Of a DNA stretch of 64,000 nt, positions 9,501-18,608 are shown one piece after another. Both the position numbers and the translations under genes were made by a program. The notes below the pieces were generated by a model. The model had not been told where the DNA came from. It made no database searches and saw nothing but the letters and a program-made list of their open reading frames with translations. The stretch is from an uncultured Clostridia bacterium (GTDB lineage: Bacteria > Bacillota > Clostridia > Oscillospirales > Ruminococcaceae). The stretch spans positions 1 through 64,000 of the forward strand of contig CANQUM010000008.1 in assembly GCA_947627045.1 (NCBI GenBank), written 5' to 3'. The stretch's first letter is position 1. The number at the start of each line of letters is the position of its first letter.

Positions 9501-10108
9501 CCGACACGTCCTTCAAGTTCTCCTAAAATATCTGTGAGCCTCAGTATGTTATCCTCAGACGCTGCCAATTTCCTTTCAGCCTCTGCCTTTTTATACCTGA
9601 ACTTAGATATTCCTGCCGCTTCTTCAAATATCTCACGGCGTTCACTAGATTTTCCTGATACTATATCAGCTATTCTTCCCTGACCTATAATTGAATATCC
9701 GTCTCTGCCGAGACCTGTGTCCATAAAAAGCTCAAGAATATCTTTGAGTCTTACCTGATCGCCGTTTAATATGTATTCGCTGTCGCCGTTTCGGTACAGC
9801 TTTCTCGTAACAGAAACAAGATCGTTTTCTATATCAAGCGATCTGTCTGTATTGTCTATATTCAAGGTAACTGACGCAAATCCAACCGATTTTCTCATCT
9901 GAGTTCCTGCAAAGATGACGTCCTCCATCTTTCCGCCTCTCAGGCTTTTTGAAGACTGCTCTCCAAGAACCCAGCGTACAGCGTCGCCGATATTGGATTT
10001 TCCGCTACCATTAGGACCAACAACTCCTGTTAAGCCCTTATTGAAATCAAGCACGATTTTATCCGGAAAAGACTTAAATCCGTGCATCTCAAGTGATTTT
10101 AAATACAT
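6548..10108 (-). CDS. smc: Chromosome segregation ATPase SMC
   Basis: Core subunit of bacterial condensin, which loads at ParB-parS and aligns the chromosome arms. The 1186-residue length is typical. Walker A GPNGSGKS is at 31-38. Two long coiled coils flank a hinge at roughly 510-660 (GIFGSVAQL, TALGGAMQYIIV, GGSFTGGS). The ABC signature LSGGEQ starts at 1090 and Walker B CILDEIEAALDD lies near 1115-1126. ScpA and ScpB are not encoded in the window. It sits between a radical SAM gene and ftsY, as in many Clostridia. Confidence 0.98.
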   Translation of the reverse strand: MYLKSLEMHGFKSFPDKIVLDFNKGLTGVVGPNGSGKSNIGDAVRWVLGEQSSKSLRGGKMEDVIFAGTQMRKSVGFASVTLNIDNTDRSLDIENDLVSVTRKLYRNGDSEYILNGDQVRLKDILELFMDTGLGRDGYSIIGQGRIADIVSGKSSERREIFEEAAGISKFRYKKAEAERKLAASEDNILRLTDILGELEGRVGPLKSQSEKAKKYLVLRDERKVLEVSLWVSKLDEITTTLSGLEEKILSCTAEYEALTRELDEIDETIDENNLKRAKCNERIDELRELIHNTELESSEANSKIAVLENDIEHINKSIKSIEEQILKTQSNDSEFKEQINQKEAELTKIAEKKSSVSREIEATEAELSGLTVKSDEIDKSISDKGSEINALYIKKSELAFTVESSLSAIDDNKKLIEEGKAYIENAEKLIAENNEEKKEIQKAIGEAEEKISEFNNRIAGITKLNESKTKALNEARESYTKKEIRLRELRGKVNLLNDLENSMEGFANSVKQIIKAKKHGQIKGIFGSVAQLITVEGRYSTAIETALGGAMQYIIVDNDDTAKRSIRHLKETRSGRATFLPITSVKPREFKESGFESCEGFVAIASDLVSADDRFSGIIQSLLGRIVIAEDIDLAALIAKKYGYRFKICTLDGQVINAGGSFTGGSVSRSTGILTRKNEIEEIKIEISALENETAELSQKFESLKQEVNKLRLDIEGEKELLSEHITDKVRFEGELNRLKDLGISYDDKLSDAENQIEALKMKITSSQESYENAKSELETVNIQIAEKEKNLDETQSKIQSFKEGRQALSERLSEQKINIIELERDEQAVMLSIEQLKEAARNAGDVKTRLDLQILESKVQIEEKKKSIDNIRNGITDSKDIIDRYNTEIRKEQSAYQEYDAKSAKQRAYQKIKIDERENISRELERGSEKKVTYQTEFDKIISQLYEEYELTRSEAVAEAKPVDDKTEANKELNSIKNRMKALGSVNLDAIDEYTEVSKRYEFMKAQLGDVVKSKNELEKLIDELTENMKVIFSESFNKINDNFKRIFVELFGGGAAELVLSDPENILESGIEIKVAPPGKVIKNLMSLSGGEQAFVAIAIYFSILKIKPSPFCILDEIEAALDDVNVTKYAQYLRNFTDKTQFILITHRRGTMEECDILYGVTMQEKGVSKLLKMEVGQQLEIE

Positions 10109-10140
10109 ATATAATGCGCCTTTCTGAATCTTATATATCC

Positions 10141-11148
10141 CTACTCAGTTTTTATTAACCTGATTTTTTCCTTTTGCTTATTATCCTGTATAACTTTAAT
10201 TTCTATTCCAATGCTTTTAAAAAACTCTATGTTAGACTTTTTTTGCCCTATTATTTTACTTACAAGCTCGGGTCTTACGCTTATAATTGCTTTTTCTGCT
10301 TTTCTGCATTCACATTCAAGCAGTTTTAAAATCTCATTTTTATAAAGCTCGCTTTCGCATAATTCTCTGAACGCAGGGTGATAAAAACCGCCTATGCAAT
10401 CCTTTTCAACAACCTCGCTTGCGTGAAGTCCTAGCTTTATGACTGTTATCCCGTTTTTCTCAAACAACGATAAAATCCGTGCCGATAACTCAACTGCACA
10501 TTCAAAGCTAAAGGGAACATATTCACCGCTTTTGAACATATCTCCAAGACGGGTGTGTTCCATAATTACAACCGGATAAATCCTTGCTTCATCAGGAGAC
10601 AGCTTCACTATCTCTTGAGCCGTATACAAATCAATTTCAGGGGTGGATTTATAAAGTCCTACCATCATCTGTAATCCCAGCCTGAAGCCGTACTCTTTTA
10701 TCAATCTTGCTGAATTTATAACGTCCTGTCTTGAATGACCACGCTCGTTAGCCGTCAAAACCGTATCGCTCATAGACTGACAGCCCAACTCAATTGTAGT
10801 AACGTGGTTATCCTTTAAAAGAGTTAGAATATCCCTGTCGATATAATCGGGTCTTGTAGAAATTCTTATCCCGCTGAATTTGCCCTTGCCTATAAACGGC
10901 TGTGCAGACGACAGAAGTTCATACATATATTCACGGTTTATCGCAGTAAAACTTCCCCCGAAAAATGCAATTTCAGTTTCAGCTCTGTCTGATACAGAAA
11001 TATCCGTCATTGCCTTGCTTAGTGTTTTTTGAATATCCTCAGTGTGTGGAATATCCGACTGACCTGTAATTGAAGTCTGATTGCAGAAACTGCATTTATG
11101 AGGACACCCCATATGGGGAATGAAAAAAGATATATTACATTTTGCCAT
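10141..11148 (-). CDS. Elp3-like radical SAM protein
   Basis: A 335-residue radical SAM enzyme. The 4Fe-4S ligands are Cys15, Cys19 and Cys22 in CPHKCSFC, followed by GGSFTAI, an Elp3-like glycine motif, and the barrel segments TIELGCQS and GLQMMVGLY. It lacks the acetyltransferase domain of true Elp3. The stand-alone family recurs beside rnc and smc in Clostridia; its substrate is not known to me. It overlaps the end of rnc by 14 nt and so is probably translated from the same mRNA. Confidence 0.85.
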   Translation of the reverse strand: MAKCNISFFIPHMGCPHKCSFCNQTSITGQSDIPHTEDIQKTLSKAMTDISVSDRAETEIAFFGGSFTAINREYMYELLSSAQPFIGKGKFSGIRISTRPDYIDRDILTLLKDNHVTTIELGCQSMSDTVLTANERGHSRQDVINSARLIKEYGFRLGLQMMVGLYKSTPEIDLYTAQEIVKLSPDEARIYPVVIMEHTRLGDMFKSGEYVPFSFECAVELSARILSLFEKNGITVIKLGLHASEVVEKDCIGGFYHPAFRELCESELYKNEILKLLECECRKAEKAIISVRPELVSKIIGQKKSNIEFFKSIGIEIKVIQDNKQKEKIRLIKTE

Positions 11149-11863
11149 ATCCCATAAGCTCCAAAGCCTCTTTTGCCGCTGTCTGTTCAGCGCTTTTCTT
11201 GCTTCTTCCGGTACCCTCGCCTATCACATTTGAATTAAGCATTACCCTGACAGTAAACTTCTTATCGTGATCCGGACCGCTTTCGGCAACTAAACGATAC
11301 TCGACGCTTTCCTCAGGATTTCGCTGTATAATTTCCTGAAGCATTGATTTATAGTCATCATTGCTTTCTTTTTTCTCTGTAATAATATCATCAGGCATAA
11401 ACCTCATAATATGCTTTTTTGCAGCTTCCAATCCGCCGTCTAAATAAATTGCCGCAATCAAAGCCTCAAAAGCGTCTGAAACAATTGACGGCCGTTCATT
11501 TCCATGACTTCTCTTTTCGCCTTTGCCCAGCAGTATAAAATCACTTAATCTTATCTGATCTGCAAACTCAAAAAGTGCTTTTTCACAAACTAAAGACGCC
11601 CTTACTCTGGTAAGTTCACCCTCCGGCAAATGCTTAAAATGTCTGTATAAATAATCGGATACGACAATAGATAAAACAGAATCACCTAAAAACTCCAAAC
11701 GCTCGTTGTTTTTACCGTGCCTTTTCATCTCATTTGCATATGAAGAATGTGAAAGTGCTTCATATAAAAGCCTTTGGTTGTTAAACTTATATCCGATAAC
11801 CTTTTCAAACTCATTAAGCCTGTTTTCTAAATTCTTTTCTATATTATTATACTGACCTTTCAT
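11135..11863 (-). CDS. rnc: Ribonuclease III
   Basis: Cleaves double-stranded RNA in rRNA and mRNA maturation. The 242-residue protein has the catalytic signature ERLEFLGDSVL near residues 44-54 and a second acidic site in VSDAFEALIAAIYLDGG. The C-terminal double-stranded RNA binding domain (roughly 165-240) ends GRSKKSAEQTAAKEAL. All expected domains are intact. It lies downstream of plsX, but no acpP gene is present in the 60 bp between them. Confidence 0.97.
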   Translation of the reverse strand: MKGQYNNIEKNLENRLNEFEKVIGYKFNNQRLLYEALSHSSYANEMKRHGKNNERLEFLGDSVLSIVVSDYLYRHFKHLPEGELTRVRASLVCEKALFEFADQIRLSDFILLGKGEKRSHGNERPSIVSDAFEALIAAIYLDGGLEAAKKHIMRFMPDDIITEKKESNDDYKSMLQEIIQRNPEESVEYRLVAESGPDHDKKFTVRVMLNSNVIGEGTGRSKKSAEQTAAKEALELMGYGKM

Positions 11864-11926
11864 AACGTTTCCTCACACTTATCCTATTCCTAATTTTTTC
11901 TGACGCTAACCCAGCTTTATTCTCCT

Positions 11927-12922
11927 TTATTTTTTCATTTTCGCAAGACTTTCGCTGACCTCTCCTATAACATCTTCTTCAGTGAATTTGTATGCTTGTC
12001 TTATAGCATTGTAAAACGCTTTCGCATTTGAACTGCCATGTGCTTTTATAACAGGCTTTGCCGTTCCCAAAAGAGGCGCTCCACCATACTCTGAATAATC
12101 CATCTTCTTTCGGAATTGTTTAACCTTTTTTAAAAGCAAAAGCGCTGCGATTTTTGACTTCAAATCATCTAAAAGCATTTCTTTAAGCGCCCCTGAGAAA
12201 AATTTTCCTAATCCCTCATACAGCTTGAGCAGCATATTCCCTGTATATCCGTCGGTTACAACAACATCACTAACTCCGTTCGGAATATCCCTTGCCTCAA
12301 CATTTCCGCAAAAGTTCAAAGGAGCAGTTTCAAGCAGCTTGTAGGTTTCCATTTCAAGTTCTCTGCCCTTTGAAGATTCCTCGCCGATATTTGCAAGCAT
12401 AACCTTAGGATTTTCAACAGACATTATTTTGTTCATATAAATACTTCCCATCAAAGCAAACTGAACAAGCATTTCAGGTCTGCAGTCTGAATTTGCACCG
12501 GCGTCCAAAAGCATAACAGGGTCTGCTTTGGTAGGCAATATTGTAGCAAGCGCCGCTCTTTTTATTCCCTTTATTCTCTTGACAATAAAGGTTGCTCCTA
12601 CAACAAGAGCTCCTGTTGAACCGGCAGAAACAAAAACATCTCCCTCACCATCTGCAAGCATTTTCAATCCAACTGCCATAGAACAGTCAGCCTTTGATTT
12701 AATGATTTCAGTAGGTTCTTCGCATATGTCAATTATACCATCTGCGTGCCTGATTTCAAGAGAAGTTATATCAAGTGAATTTTCAACAGCGCATTTTTTT
12801 ATTTTATCTTTATCGCCAACTAAGCATATTTCAGCGTCGAAATCAGATTTTGCTTTAATACTTCCTTTTATAACCTCAAGCGGAGCATTGTCTCCTCCAA
12901 AAGCGTCAATAATTATTCTCAT
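11927..12922 (-). CDS. plsX: Phosphate acyltransferase PlsX
   Basis: Converts acyl-ACP to acyl-phosphate for PlsY in phospholipid synthesis; a peripheral membrane enzyme. The family start IIIDAFGGDNAP is visible, followed by DAGANSDC, NIGEE and VTDGYTGN; 331 residues is normal. ATG (12922) is preferred, but an in-frame TTG at 12928 lies only 5 nt from GGAG, so two extra residues are possible. No fapR, fabD or acpP lies beside it, unlike the common Bacillus arrangement. Confidence 0.95.
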   Translation of the reverse strand: MRIIIDAFGGDNAPLEVIKGSIKAKSDFDAEICLVGDKDKIKKCAVENSLDITSLEIRHADGIIDICEEPTEIIKSKADCSMAVGLKMLADGEGDVFVSAGSTGALVVGATFIVKRIKGIKRAALATILPTKADPVMLLDAGANSDCRPEMLVQFALMGSIYMNKIMSVENPKVMLANIGEESSKGRELEMETYKLLETAPLNFCGNVEARDIPNGVSDVVVTDGYTGNMLLKLYEGLGKFFSGALKEMLLDDLKSKIAALLLLKKVKQFRKKMDYSEYGGAPLLGTAKPVIKAHGSSNAKAFYNAIRQAYKFTEEDVIGEVSESLAKMKK

Positions 12923-12977
12923 AATCAAACTTGCTCCACAAAGAGCATTTTTCCCCCCGACCTTTTTAATAATTTTG

Positions 12978-14312
12978 TTACAATATACTTTTCAATTTAT
13001 TAAGTCCTCTTAATGCAATCTGCTTATATCTTTCTTTTTTGTCTCTGATTTTCTCTTCAAGCGGCGGAAGTATACCCATATTAGCACCCATAGGTTGAAA
13101 ATTCACAACATTTTCATCACTTATGTATTTTGATAAAGCGCCAAGCATAGATTCCCTTGGCAGAGACATCATATCCTTACCCTCAAGCCGTCTTAGCATA
13201 TTTATTCCAGCTAAAATTCCGCTTGCGGCAGACTCAATATACCCCTCAACGCCTGTTATCTGACCAGCAAAGAATATATTACTGTGTTCACGCATATTAA
13301 AATGCTCATTAAGCAGCTTAGGTGAATTAATAAAAGTATTTCTGTGCATTACACCGTATCTCATAAACTCTGCATTTCCCAGACCCGGTATAAGCGAGAA
13401 GACCCTTTTCTGTTCGCCGAATTTTAAATTAGTCTGAAAACCAACCATATTATAAAGAGTTCCTTCACGGTTTTCAGCTCTGAGCTGAACAACTGCATAC
13501 GGCCGTTTTCCCGTATGGGGATCAGTAAGTCCCACAGGCTTCAGAGGACCAAAACGCATAGCGTCCTCCCCTCTGCCTGCCAGAACCTCAATAGGCATAC
13601 ACCCCTCGTAAACTTTGAACTTATCCTTTCCTTTAGGCTTGTTATCTCCTATGCTTTCCTTTTCAAAATCTTTAAGTTCTACAGATTCGGCTTGAATAAG
13701 CTCATTGTAAAAAGCTGTATACTCCTCACGATCCATAGGGCAGTTTATATAATCTGCCTCGCCCTTTCCGTATCTAGAAGCGAAAAACACCTTTCCCTTA
13801 TCAAGACTTTCATAAGTTACGATAGGCGCCGCCGCATCGTGAAAGTATAAACAGCCTCCGCAGAGCCTTTTAATTGACTCAGCCAAACCGTCTGACGTCA
13901 GCGGACCTGTGGCAATTATTACATTCTTATCAAGAGGAATATCACAAACCTCTTCATTTATGACGTTGATATTAGGATGCGAATTTATCCGCTCTGTTAT
14001 AAAATCTGAAAATTTCTCTCGGTCAACGGCTAATGCTCCTCCTGCCGAAACTCTGTTCTCACTTGCAGATTCCATAGTCAAAGAACCCAGTATACGCATT
14101 TCCTCTTTAAGCATACCGGCTGCAGACTCAACTCTGTCCGCCTTTAAAGAATTTGAGCATACAAGCTCAGCATAACCGTTATATTTGTGTGCAGGAGAAA
14201 ACTTTTTCGGTTTCATTTCATAAAGCCTGACATTTACTCCGCCCTCAGCAAGAGTATAAGCTGCTTCAACACCTGCAAGACCTGCACCGATAACTGTTAC
14301 CTCTTTATTCAT
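12978..14312 (-). CDS. trmFO: tRNA (uracil-5)-methyltransferase TrmFO
   Basis: A folate- and FAD-dependent enzyme that makes ribothymidine at position 54 of tRNA in most Gram-positive bacteria. The N-terminal FAD motif GAGLAGVEAAYTLAEGG, then CSNSLK and GCMPIEVLAGRGEDAMRFGP, are diagnostic. The ATG at 14312 has AAAGGA 8 nt upstream; the ATG at 14330 has none. The start codon overlaps the topA stop, so the two are co-translated. The topA-trmFO pairing is common in Firmicutes. Confidence 0.96.
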   Translation of the reverse strand: MNKEVTVIGAGLAGVEAAYTLAEGGVNVRLYEMKPKKFSPAHKYNGYAELVCSNSLKADRVESAAGMLKEEMRILGSLTMESASENRVSAGGALAVDREKFSDFITERINSHPNINVINEEVCDIPLDKNVIIATGPLTSDGLAESIKRLCGGCLYFHDAAAPIVTYESLDKGKVFFASRYGKGEADYINCPMDREEYTAFYNELIQAESVELKDFEKESIGDNKPKGKDKFKVYEGCMPIEVLAGRGEDAMRFGPLKPVGLTDPHTGKRPYAVVQLRAENREGTLYNMVGFQTNLKFGEQKRVFSLIPGLGNAEFMRYGVMHRNTFINSPKLLNEHFNMREHSNIFFAGQITGVEGYIESAASGILAGINMLRRLEGKDMMSLPRESMLGALSKYISDENVVNFQPMGANMGILPPLEEKIRDKKERYKQIALRGLNKLKSIL

Positions 14313-16386
14313 TTGACAAGTCCTTTTCATAGCCGCAGTCTGGCTTGTGGCAGATAAGTTTGCCTTTCTTTCCGCCCTTTTGAAATAAAGTAGAACCGCA
14401 GTCAGGACATTTTTCAGCAGTAGGAATATCCCAAGTCATAAACTCACATTCGGGGTTTCTCTCACAGCCGAAATACTTTTTGCCCCGTTTTGACTTTTTC
14501 TCAAGAACCTTTTTACCGCAGTATGGGCATACTCCATCTGTTTCTATAACTATCTTCTTTGTATTTGTGCACTCGGGGAATCCCGAGCAGGCTAAAAATT
14601 TTCCGAACCTGCCGATCTTTATTACCATCGGCTTCCCGCATACATCGCATACTTGGTCCGTTTGCTCGTCTGGAATTTTGACCCTTTTTCCTTCCATTAC
14701 CTCTTCCGCAGCAGTAAGAGATTTGTCAAAATCCTTATAGAACCTATCTAACGTCTTTGTCCATTCTCTTTTACCCTCTTCAACGTCGTCAAGGTCGTTT
14801 TCCATTCTGGCTGTGAATTTCAAATCTACTATTCTGTTGAAATGTTCAAGCATAAGGTTTGTTGTTACCTCACCCAGAACAGTAGGCTTGATCTGCTTTC
14901 CCTCACGCTCAACATAATTTCTGTCAAGAATGGTCTTAATAGTCGAAGCGTAGGTCGAAGGACGTCCTATGCCGTTTTCTTCAAAAGCCTTTACCAAAGT
15001 TCCCTCAGTATACCTTGCAGGAGGCTGTGTAAAATGCTGATTACCCTCAAGCGATTTCACATTCAGCTTATCGCCCTTTGAAAGCTCAGGCAGAATTTTC
15101 TTTGCGTCATCCTTAGACGTATCATCATAAATTACCGTAAATCCGTCAAATTTAACGGTATGCCCGGAAGCCTTAAAAATACATCCGTCAGCGTCAATAT
15201 CAACGGCAACTGTATTCAAAAGGCAGTTTTCCATCTGACTTGCAATAAAACGCTCCCAGATCAGTTTATACAGTCTGTACTGATCATTGGTTACACCGCT
15301 TTGCTTTACCTGTTCAGGCGTAAGCGACGGAATTGTAGGTCTTATTGCCTCGTGTGCATCTTGTGCATTGCCTTTGGTTTTGAATTCCTTAGGCTGTGCA
15401 GGAATATAATCTTTTCCGAATTTTTCCTCTATAAACTTATGTGCGTTTGCCCTTGCCTCATCTGAAATTCTCATGCTGTCTGTTCTCATATAGGTTATAA
15501 GTCCTACAAGTCCCTGTCCCTTAATATCAACGCCCTCATAAAGCTCCTGAGCGGTTCTCATTGTTCTTGTAGTCTGAAAGCCCAGTCTTTTTGAAGCGTC
15601 CTGCTGAAGTGTTGATGTTGTAAACGGCGCCTGAGGCGTTTTCTTTCTCACGCTTTTTTTAATATTAGCTACAACAAATTCAGCATTTTTCAGCCTTTCA
15701 ACAAGCTCGTCAACAGGAACATGATTATCTGCTTCAAATTTTTTACCGTCCACTGTTGAAAGCGAAGCATCAAACGATTTTCTTGAACCCGCAGGACAGA
15801 GTTTAGCGTCAATCGACCAGTATTCCTGAGAAACAAAGTTTTTTATTTCATTTTCACGGTCAACTATCATTCTTACAGCCGCCGACTGAACACGTCCTGC
15901 CGAAAGACCGCGTCTTACCTTTTTCCACAAAAACGGAGATAGCTTATATCCTACTATTCTGTCGAGAATTCTTCTCGCCTGCTGTGCATTGACCTTGTTC
16001 AAATCAATAGTTCTCGGTGATTTTATTCCGGCTTCTATGCCCGACCTTGTTATTTCATTGAAGGTTATTCTGTTGTTATCATTAAGGTCAAGATTTAATA
16101 TATTTGCCAAATGCCATGAAATAGCCTCTCCCTCTCTGTCCGGGTCGGCGGCAAGGTATACGTTATCAGCTTTTTTTGCCTTTTTCTTTATTTCAGAAAT
16201 GGTTTTTTCTTTTCCCTTTATATCGCAGTACTCCGGCTTGAAATTATGTTCAATGTCAACCCCAATCTTAGATTTGGGTAAATCACGCAGATGCCCCATA
16301 GAAGCGATTACTTCATAGTCGCCTTTTAAATATCTCTTTATTGTTTCTACCTTTTTAGGCGACTCAACTATAATAAGATTAGACAT
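14305..16386 (-). CDS. topA: DNA topoisomerase I
   Basis: Type IA topoisomerase that relaxes negative supercoils behind RNA polymerase. The 693-residue protein has an N-terminal TOPRIM domain (LIIVESPKK, DPDREGE) and the catalytic Tyr299 in ITYMRTDS. Three C-terminal zinc-ribbon units carry Cys pairs (CDVCGKP, CPYCGKK, CPDCGST). The start at 16386 (MSNLIIVESP) matches the family; the upstream ATG at 16398 sits too close to its AAAGG. It lies between dprA and trmFO, as in many relatives. Confidence 0.97.
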   Translation of the reverse strand: MSNLIIVESPKKVETIKRYLKGDYEVIASMGHLRDLPKSKIGVDIEHNFKPEYCDIKGKEKTISEIKKKAKKADNVYLAADPDREGEAISWHLANILNLDLNDNNRITFNEITRSGIEAGIKSPRTIDLNKVNAQQARRILDRIVGYKLSPFLWKKVRRGLSAGRVQSAAVRMIVDRENEIKNFVSQEYWSIDAKLCPAGSRKSFDASLSTVDGKKFEADNHVPVDELVERLKNAEFVVANIKKSVRKKTPQAPFTTSTLQQDASKRLGFQTTRTMRTAQELYEGVDIKGQGLVGLITYMRTDSMRISDEARANAHKFIEEKFGKDYIPAQPKEFKTKGNAQDAHEAIRPTIPSLTPEQVKQSGVTNDQYRLYKLIWERFIASQMENCLLNTVAVDIDADGCIFKASGHTVKFDGFTVIYDDTSKDDAKKILPELSKGDKLNVKSLEGNQHFTQPPARYTEGTLVKAFEENGIGRPSTYASTIKTILDRNYVEREGKQIKPTVLGEVTTNLMLEHFNRIVDLKFTARMENDLDDVEEGKREWTKTLDRFYKDFDKSLTAAEEVMEGKRVKIPDEQTDQVCDVCGKPMVIKIGRFGKFLACSGFPECTNTKKIVIETDGVCPYCGKKVLEKKSKRGKKYFGCERNPECEFMTWDIPTAEKCPDCGSTLFQKGGKKGKLICHKPDCGYEKDLSNE

Positions 16387-16429
16387 ACTAATCACCATAC
16401 CTTTCTTCTGTTTGCAAATCAGCAGTCAT

Positions 16430-17719
16430 TTACGAAAGCATATATCTCTTCCCCGAAAGTGATTTAACAATTCCTAAAAGCTCTAGCTCGGTCAGCTCTA
16501 CAAAAAGAAGCGATATATCAATTGACAGCTTTTCACATAGCTGATCAACGTGCATAGCGCCAAAAGATAGCTCATCATAAATTCTCTTTTGGATTTCGCT
16601 CAGATCAGAAGTATCAACATACGTTGCAGTTATACTTAGTGTTTTGCCTTCATCAGTTTCATTTGCAAGCTGATTAAGTTCGCTGTTCATTTCCCTGACT
16701 GACCTTGAGTCTCTGCTTTTTTGCCTTGACGAACTTGTTGAGTTTTCCCTGCTGTCTGAAGTGTTAAACTTACGTTCTATAGAAATTAACTCCGCATTGT
16801 TTGGAATAAAGTTTAATTTGTGCGAAAAATTACTGATATATTCATTTGAAATATCCTCGCTTGTAAAGACAGGTACAGCACCGTCTTTAAGCAAATTCAC
16901 TTGTCCGAAATAACGCTTGTCGAAAATATTATGCGGAACAATCGTAAATATATCCTTTCCCTGATTAAGAGCTATCGATGCTGTGCTTAACGCTCCGCTT
17001 CTCTCACTGGCTTCAATTACAAACACACCCATACTAATTCCTGCAAGCAGTCTGTTTCTCGCAACAAAGTCCTTAGACCTTGGCTTGTGGTTCGGAAAAT
17101 ATTCTGATATGACAGCACCGCATTTACCTATTGACATTTTAAGCGACTTAGTTCCGGCAGGATAATCATATTCTAATCCGCAGGCTAATACAGCCGCTGA
17201 CTTCTCATTTTCCTCAATAGATACTTCATTAGCAAGCGAATCAACTCCCACCGCAAAACCGCTTGCAAAGCGTATGCCCTTTCTGAGAATTGACTTGAGT
17301 AATACCTTTTCAGCATTAAGGCTGTATGCTGAAGCGTCTCTCGCTCCGACTACCGATATTATAACTCTTTCATTCAGAAAACTCAAATCGCCCAGCGAAA
17401 ACAATATAGACGGCGGATTTGATATTTCTTTCAGCATCTGAGGGTAATCTTCATCTTCGTAGCAATATATATTTATGCCTTTCTGTTCACAATATGCTAT
17501 AGTCTGTTCAGCAGTAAACATAGACGCTGATTTTACAGAATCTTTCTCTCTGCTCAAGAGACCTTGCGGAAGTCTGCCGTTTGATACATCCTCGTAGAAA
17601 TCAACGATACTGTTATATCCCTTTAATACCTCCCACTTTCTGGGATTTGCAGGACCGAAGGCAATAGTAAGCCATATCCAGTACTTTAAATTTTCACTTC
17701 TGTTTTCTGTCAAAGTCAT
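16430..17719 (-). CDS. dprA: DNA-processing protein DprA
   Basis: Binds incoming single-stranded DNA and loads RecA during natural transformation. The Rossmann-like core carries VGARDASAYS, FASGFAVGVDS, GCGLEYDYP, RNRLLAGIS and SERSGALSTA. A Ser/Arg-rich linker leads to a C-terminal winged-helix segment (residues about 365-425). ATG at 17719 is chosen; an upstream GTG at 17767 would overlap the preceding gene and has no ribosome binding site. Both DprA and a type IV pilus locus are present, but no comEC is in the window, so competence is not established. Confidence 0.93.
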   Translation of the reverse strand: MTLTENRSENLKYWIWLTIAFGPANPRKWEVLKGYNSIVDFYEDVSNGRLPQGLLSREKDSVKSASMFTAEQTIAYCEQKGINIYCYEDEDYPQMLKEISNPPSILFSLGDLSFLNERVIISVVGARDASAYSLNAEKVLLKSILRKGIRFASGFAVGVDSLANEVSIEENEKSAAVLACGLEYDYPAGTKSLKMSIGKCGAVISEYFPNHKPRSKDFVARNRLLAGISMGVFVIEASERSGALSTASIALNQGKDIFTIVPHNIFDKRYFGQVNLLKDGAVPVFTSEDISNEYISNFSHKLNFIPNNAELISIERKFNTSDSRENSTSSSRQKSRDSRSVREMNSELNQLANETDEGKTLSITATYVDTSDLSEIQKRIYDELSFGAMHVDQLCEKLSIDISLLFVELTELELLGIVKSLSGKRYMLS

Positions 17720-17745
17720 CGCCTCTTCTAAATTTCTGTCAAACC

Positions 17746-18522
17746 TTATATCTTTGTCATTTCCCACATTAAAATTGCCGCCGCAATTCCTGCATTCAAA
17801 GAATTAATATTCCCGTTCATTTCTATGGTAACACATTTATCGCAAAGGGTTATATGCTCGTCCTTTAAACCATTACCCTCATTTCCTATAACCATCGCCG
17901 CATTCCCATCAAACTCAACCGAGCGTATCTCACCAGCCTGCTTTGAAACAACTGCCGCATAGGTTTTTATGCCCTGTTCCTTTAAAATTCTGCAAACATT
18001 GCAAAATTCACTTTCGATATAAATATTCAGTCTGAATAAGCTCCCCATCGTCGAACGTACAACTTTAGGATTATACAAATCGCAGCAATTTTCGCAAAGT
18101 ATAACACCAGACATACCCACAGCGTCGGCAGTTCTGAGGATAGTGCCGAGATTGCCAGGATCCTGAATGTTATTCAAAACTACATATTTCCCCTTCAAAT
18201 TCTGACTGAATAAAGACTTGTTTTCGCTCTTGTTGACTATGGCAAACACGCCCTGATCTGACTTGGTATTGCTTAGCCTTTTAGCAACCCCATCGCTGAT
18301 AAGCAGAATCCTATCTGCATATTCCCATAAGAAGTCTTTATCCCTTTCAAATGCCGATTCTGTCGCAAAGATGTGTTGAATATCAGATCTTTCTAAAACA
18401 GCGTCCTTAATAAGCCTGCTTCCCTCAAGGGTGAATTGATTATGCTCATCACGAGCTTTTTTACTTTCCGACAGCTTTATATATAGCTTTACATTTGAGT
18501 TTTCATTACTTGTAATAAGCAT
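17746..18522 (-). CDS. TrmH/SpoU-family RNA 2'-O-methyltransferase
   Basis: A 258-residue SPOUT methyltransferase of the YsgA/RlmB-like group, which methylates 2'-OH of rRNA or tRNA with S-adenosylmethionine. The three SpoU motifs are visible: LNNIQDPGNLGTILRTADA, AAMVIGNEGNGL and EMNGNINSLNAGIAAAILMWE. An N-terminal substrate-binding domain covers about residues 1-100. The exact target base is unknown. AAGGGG lies 4 nt before ATG. The gene sits directly downstream of the rplT terminator, so it probably has its own promoter. Confidence 0.9.
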   Translation of the reverse strand: MLITSNENSNVKLYIKLSESKKARDEHNQFTLEGSRLIKDAVLERSDIQHIFATESAFERDKDFLWEYADRILLISDGVAKRLSNTKSDQGVFAIVNKSENKSLFSQNLKGKYVVLNNIQDPGNLGTILRTADAVGMSGVILCENCCDLYNPKVVRSTMGSLFRLNIYIESEFCNVCRILKEQGIKTYAAVVSKQAGEIRSVEFDGNAAMVIGNEGNGLKDEHITLCDKCVTIEMNGNINSLNAGIAAAILMWEMTKI

Positions 18523-18570
18523 AAAATCCCCTTATTTAATACAACTTTTAACATTTCATATAAACAACAA

Positions 18571-18601
18571 AACACGCCGGAGCATTTCCACTCAGCGTGT
18601 T
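18571..18601 (-). terminator. Intrinsic terminator after rplT
   Basis: Minus-strand hairpin with arms AACACGC (18595-18601) and GCGTGTT (18571-18577), additional inner pairing, and the T-rich tail TTGTTGTTTA. It lies 8 bp past the rplT stop and ends the infC-rpmI-rplT operon. Confidence 0.75.
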
Positions 18602-18608
18602 GATTTGT

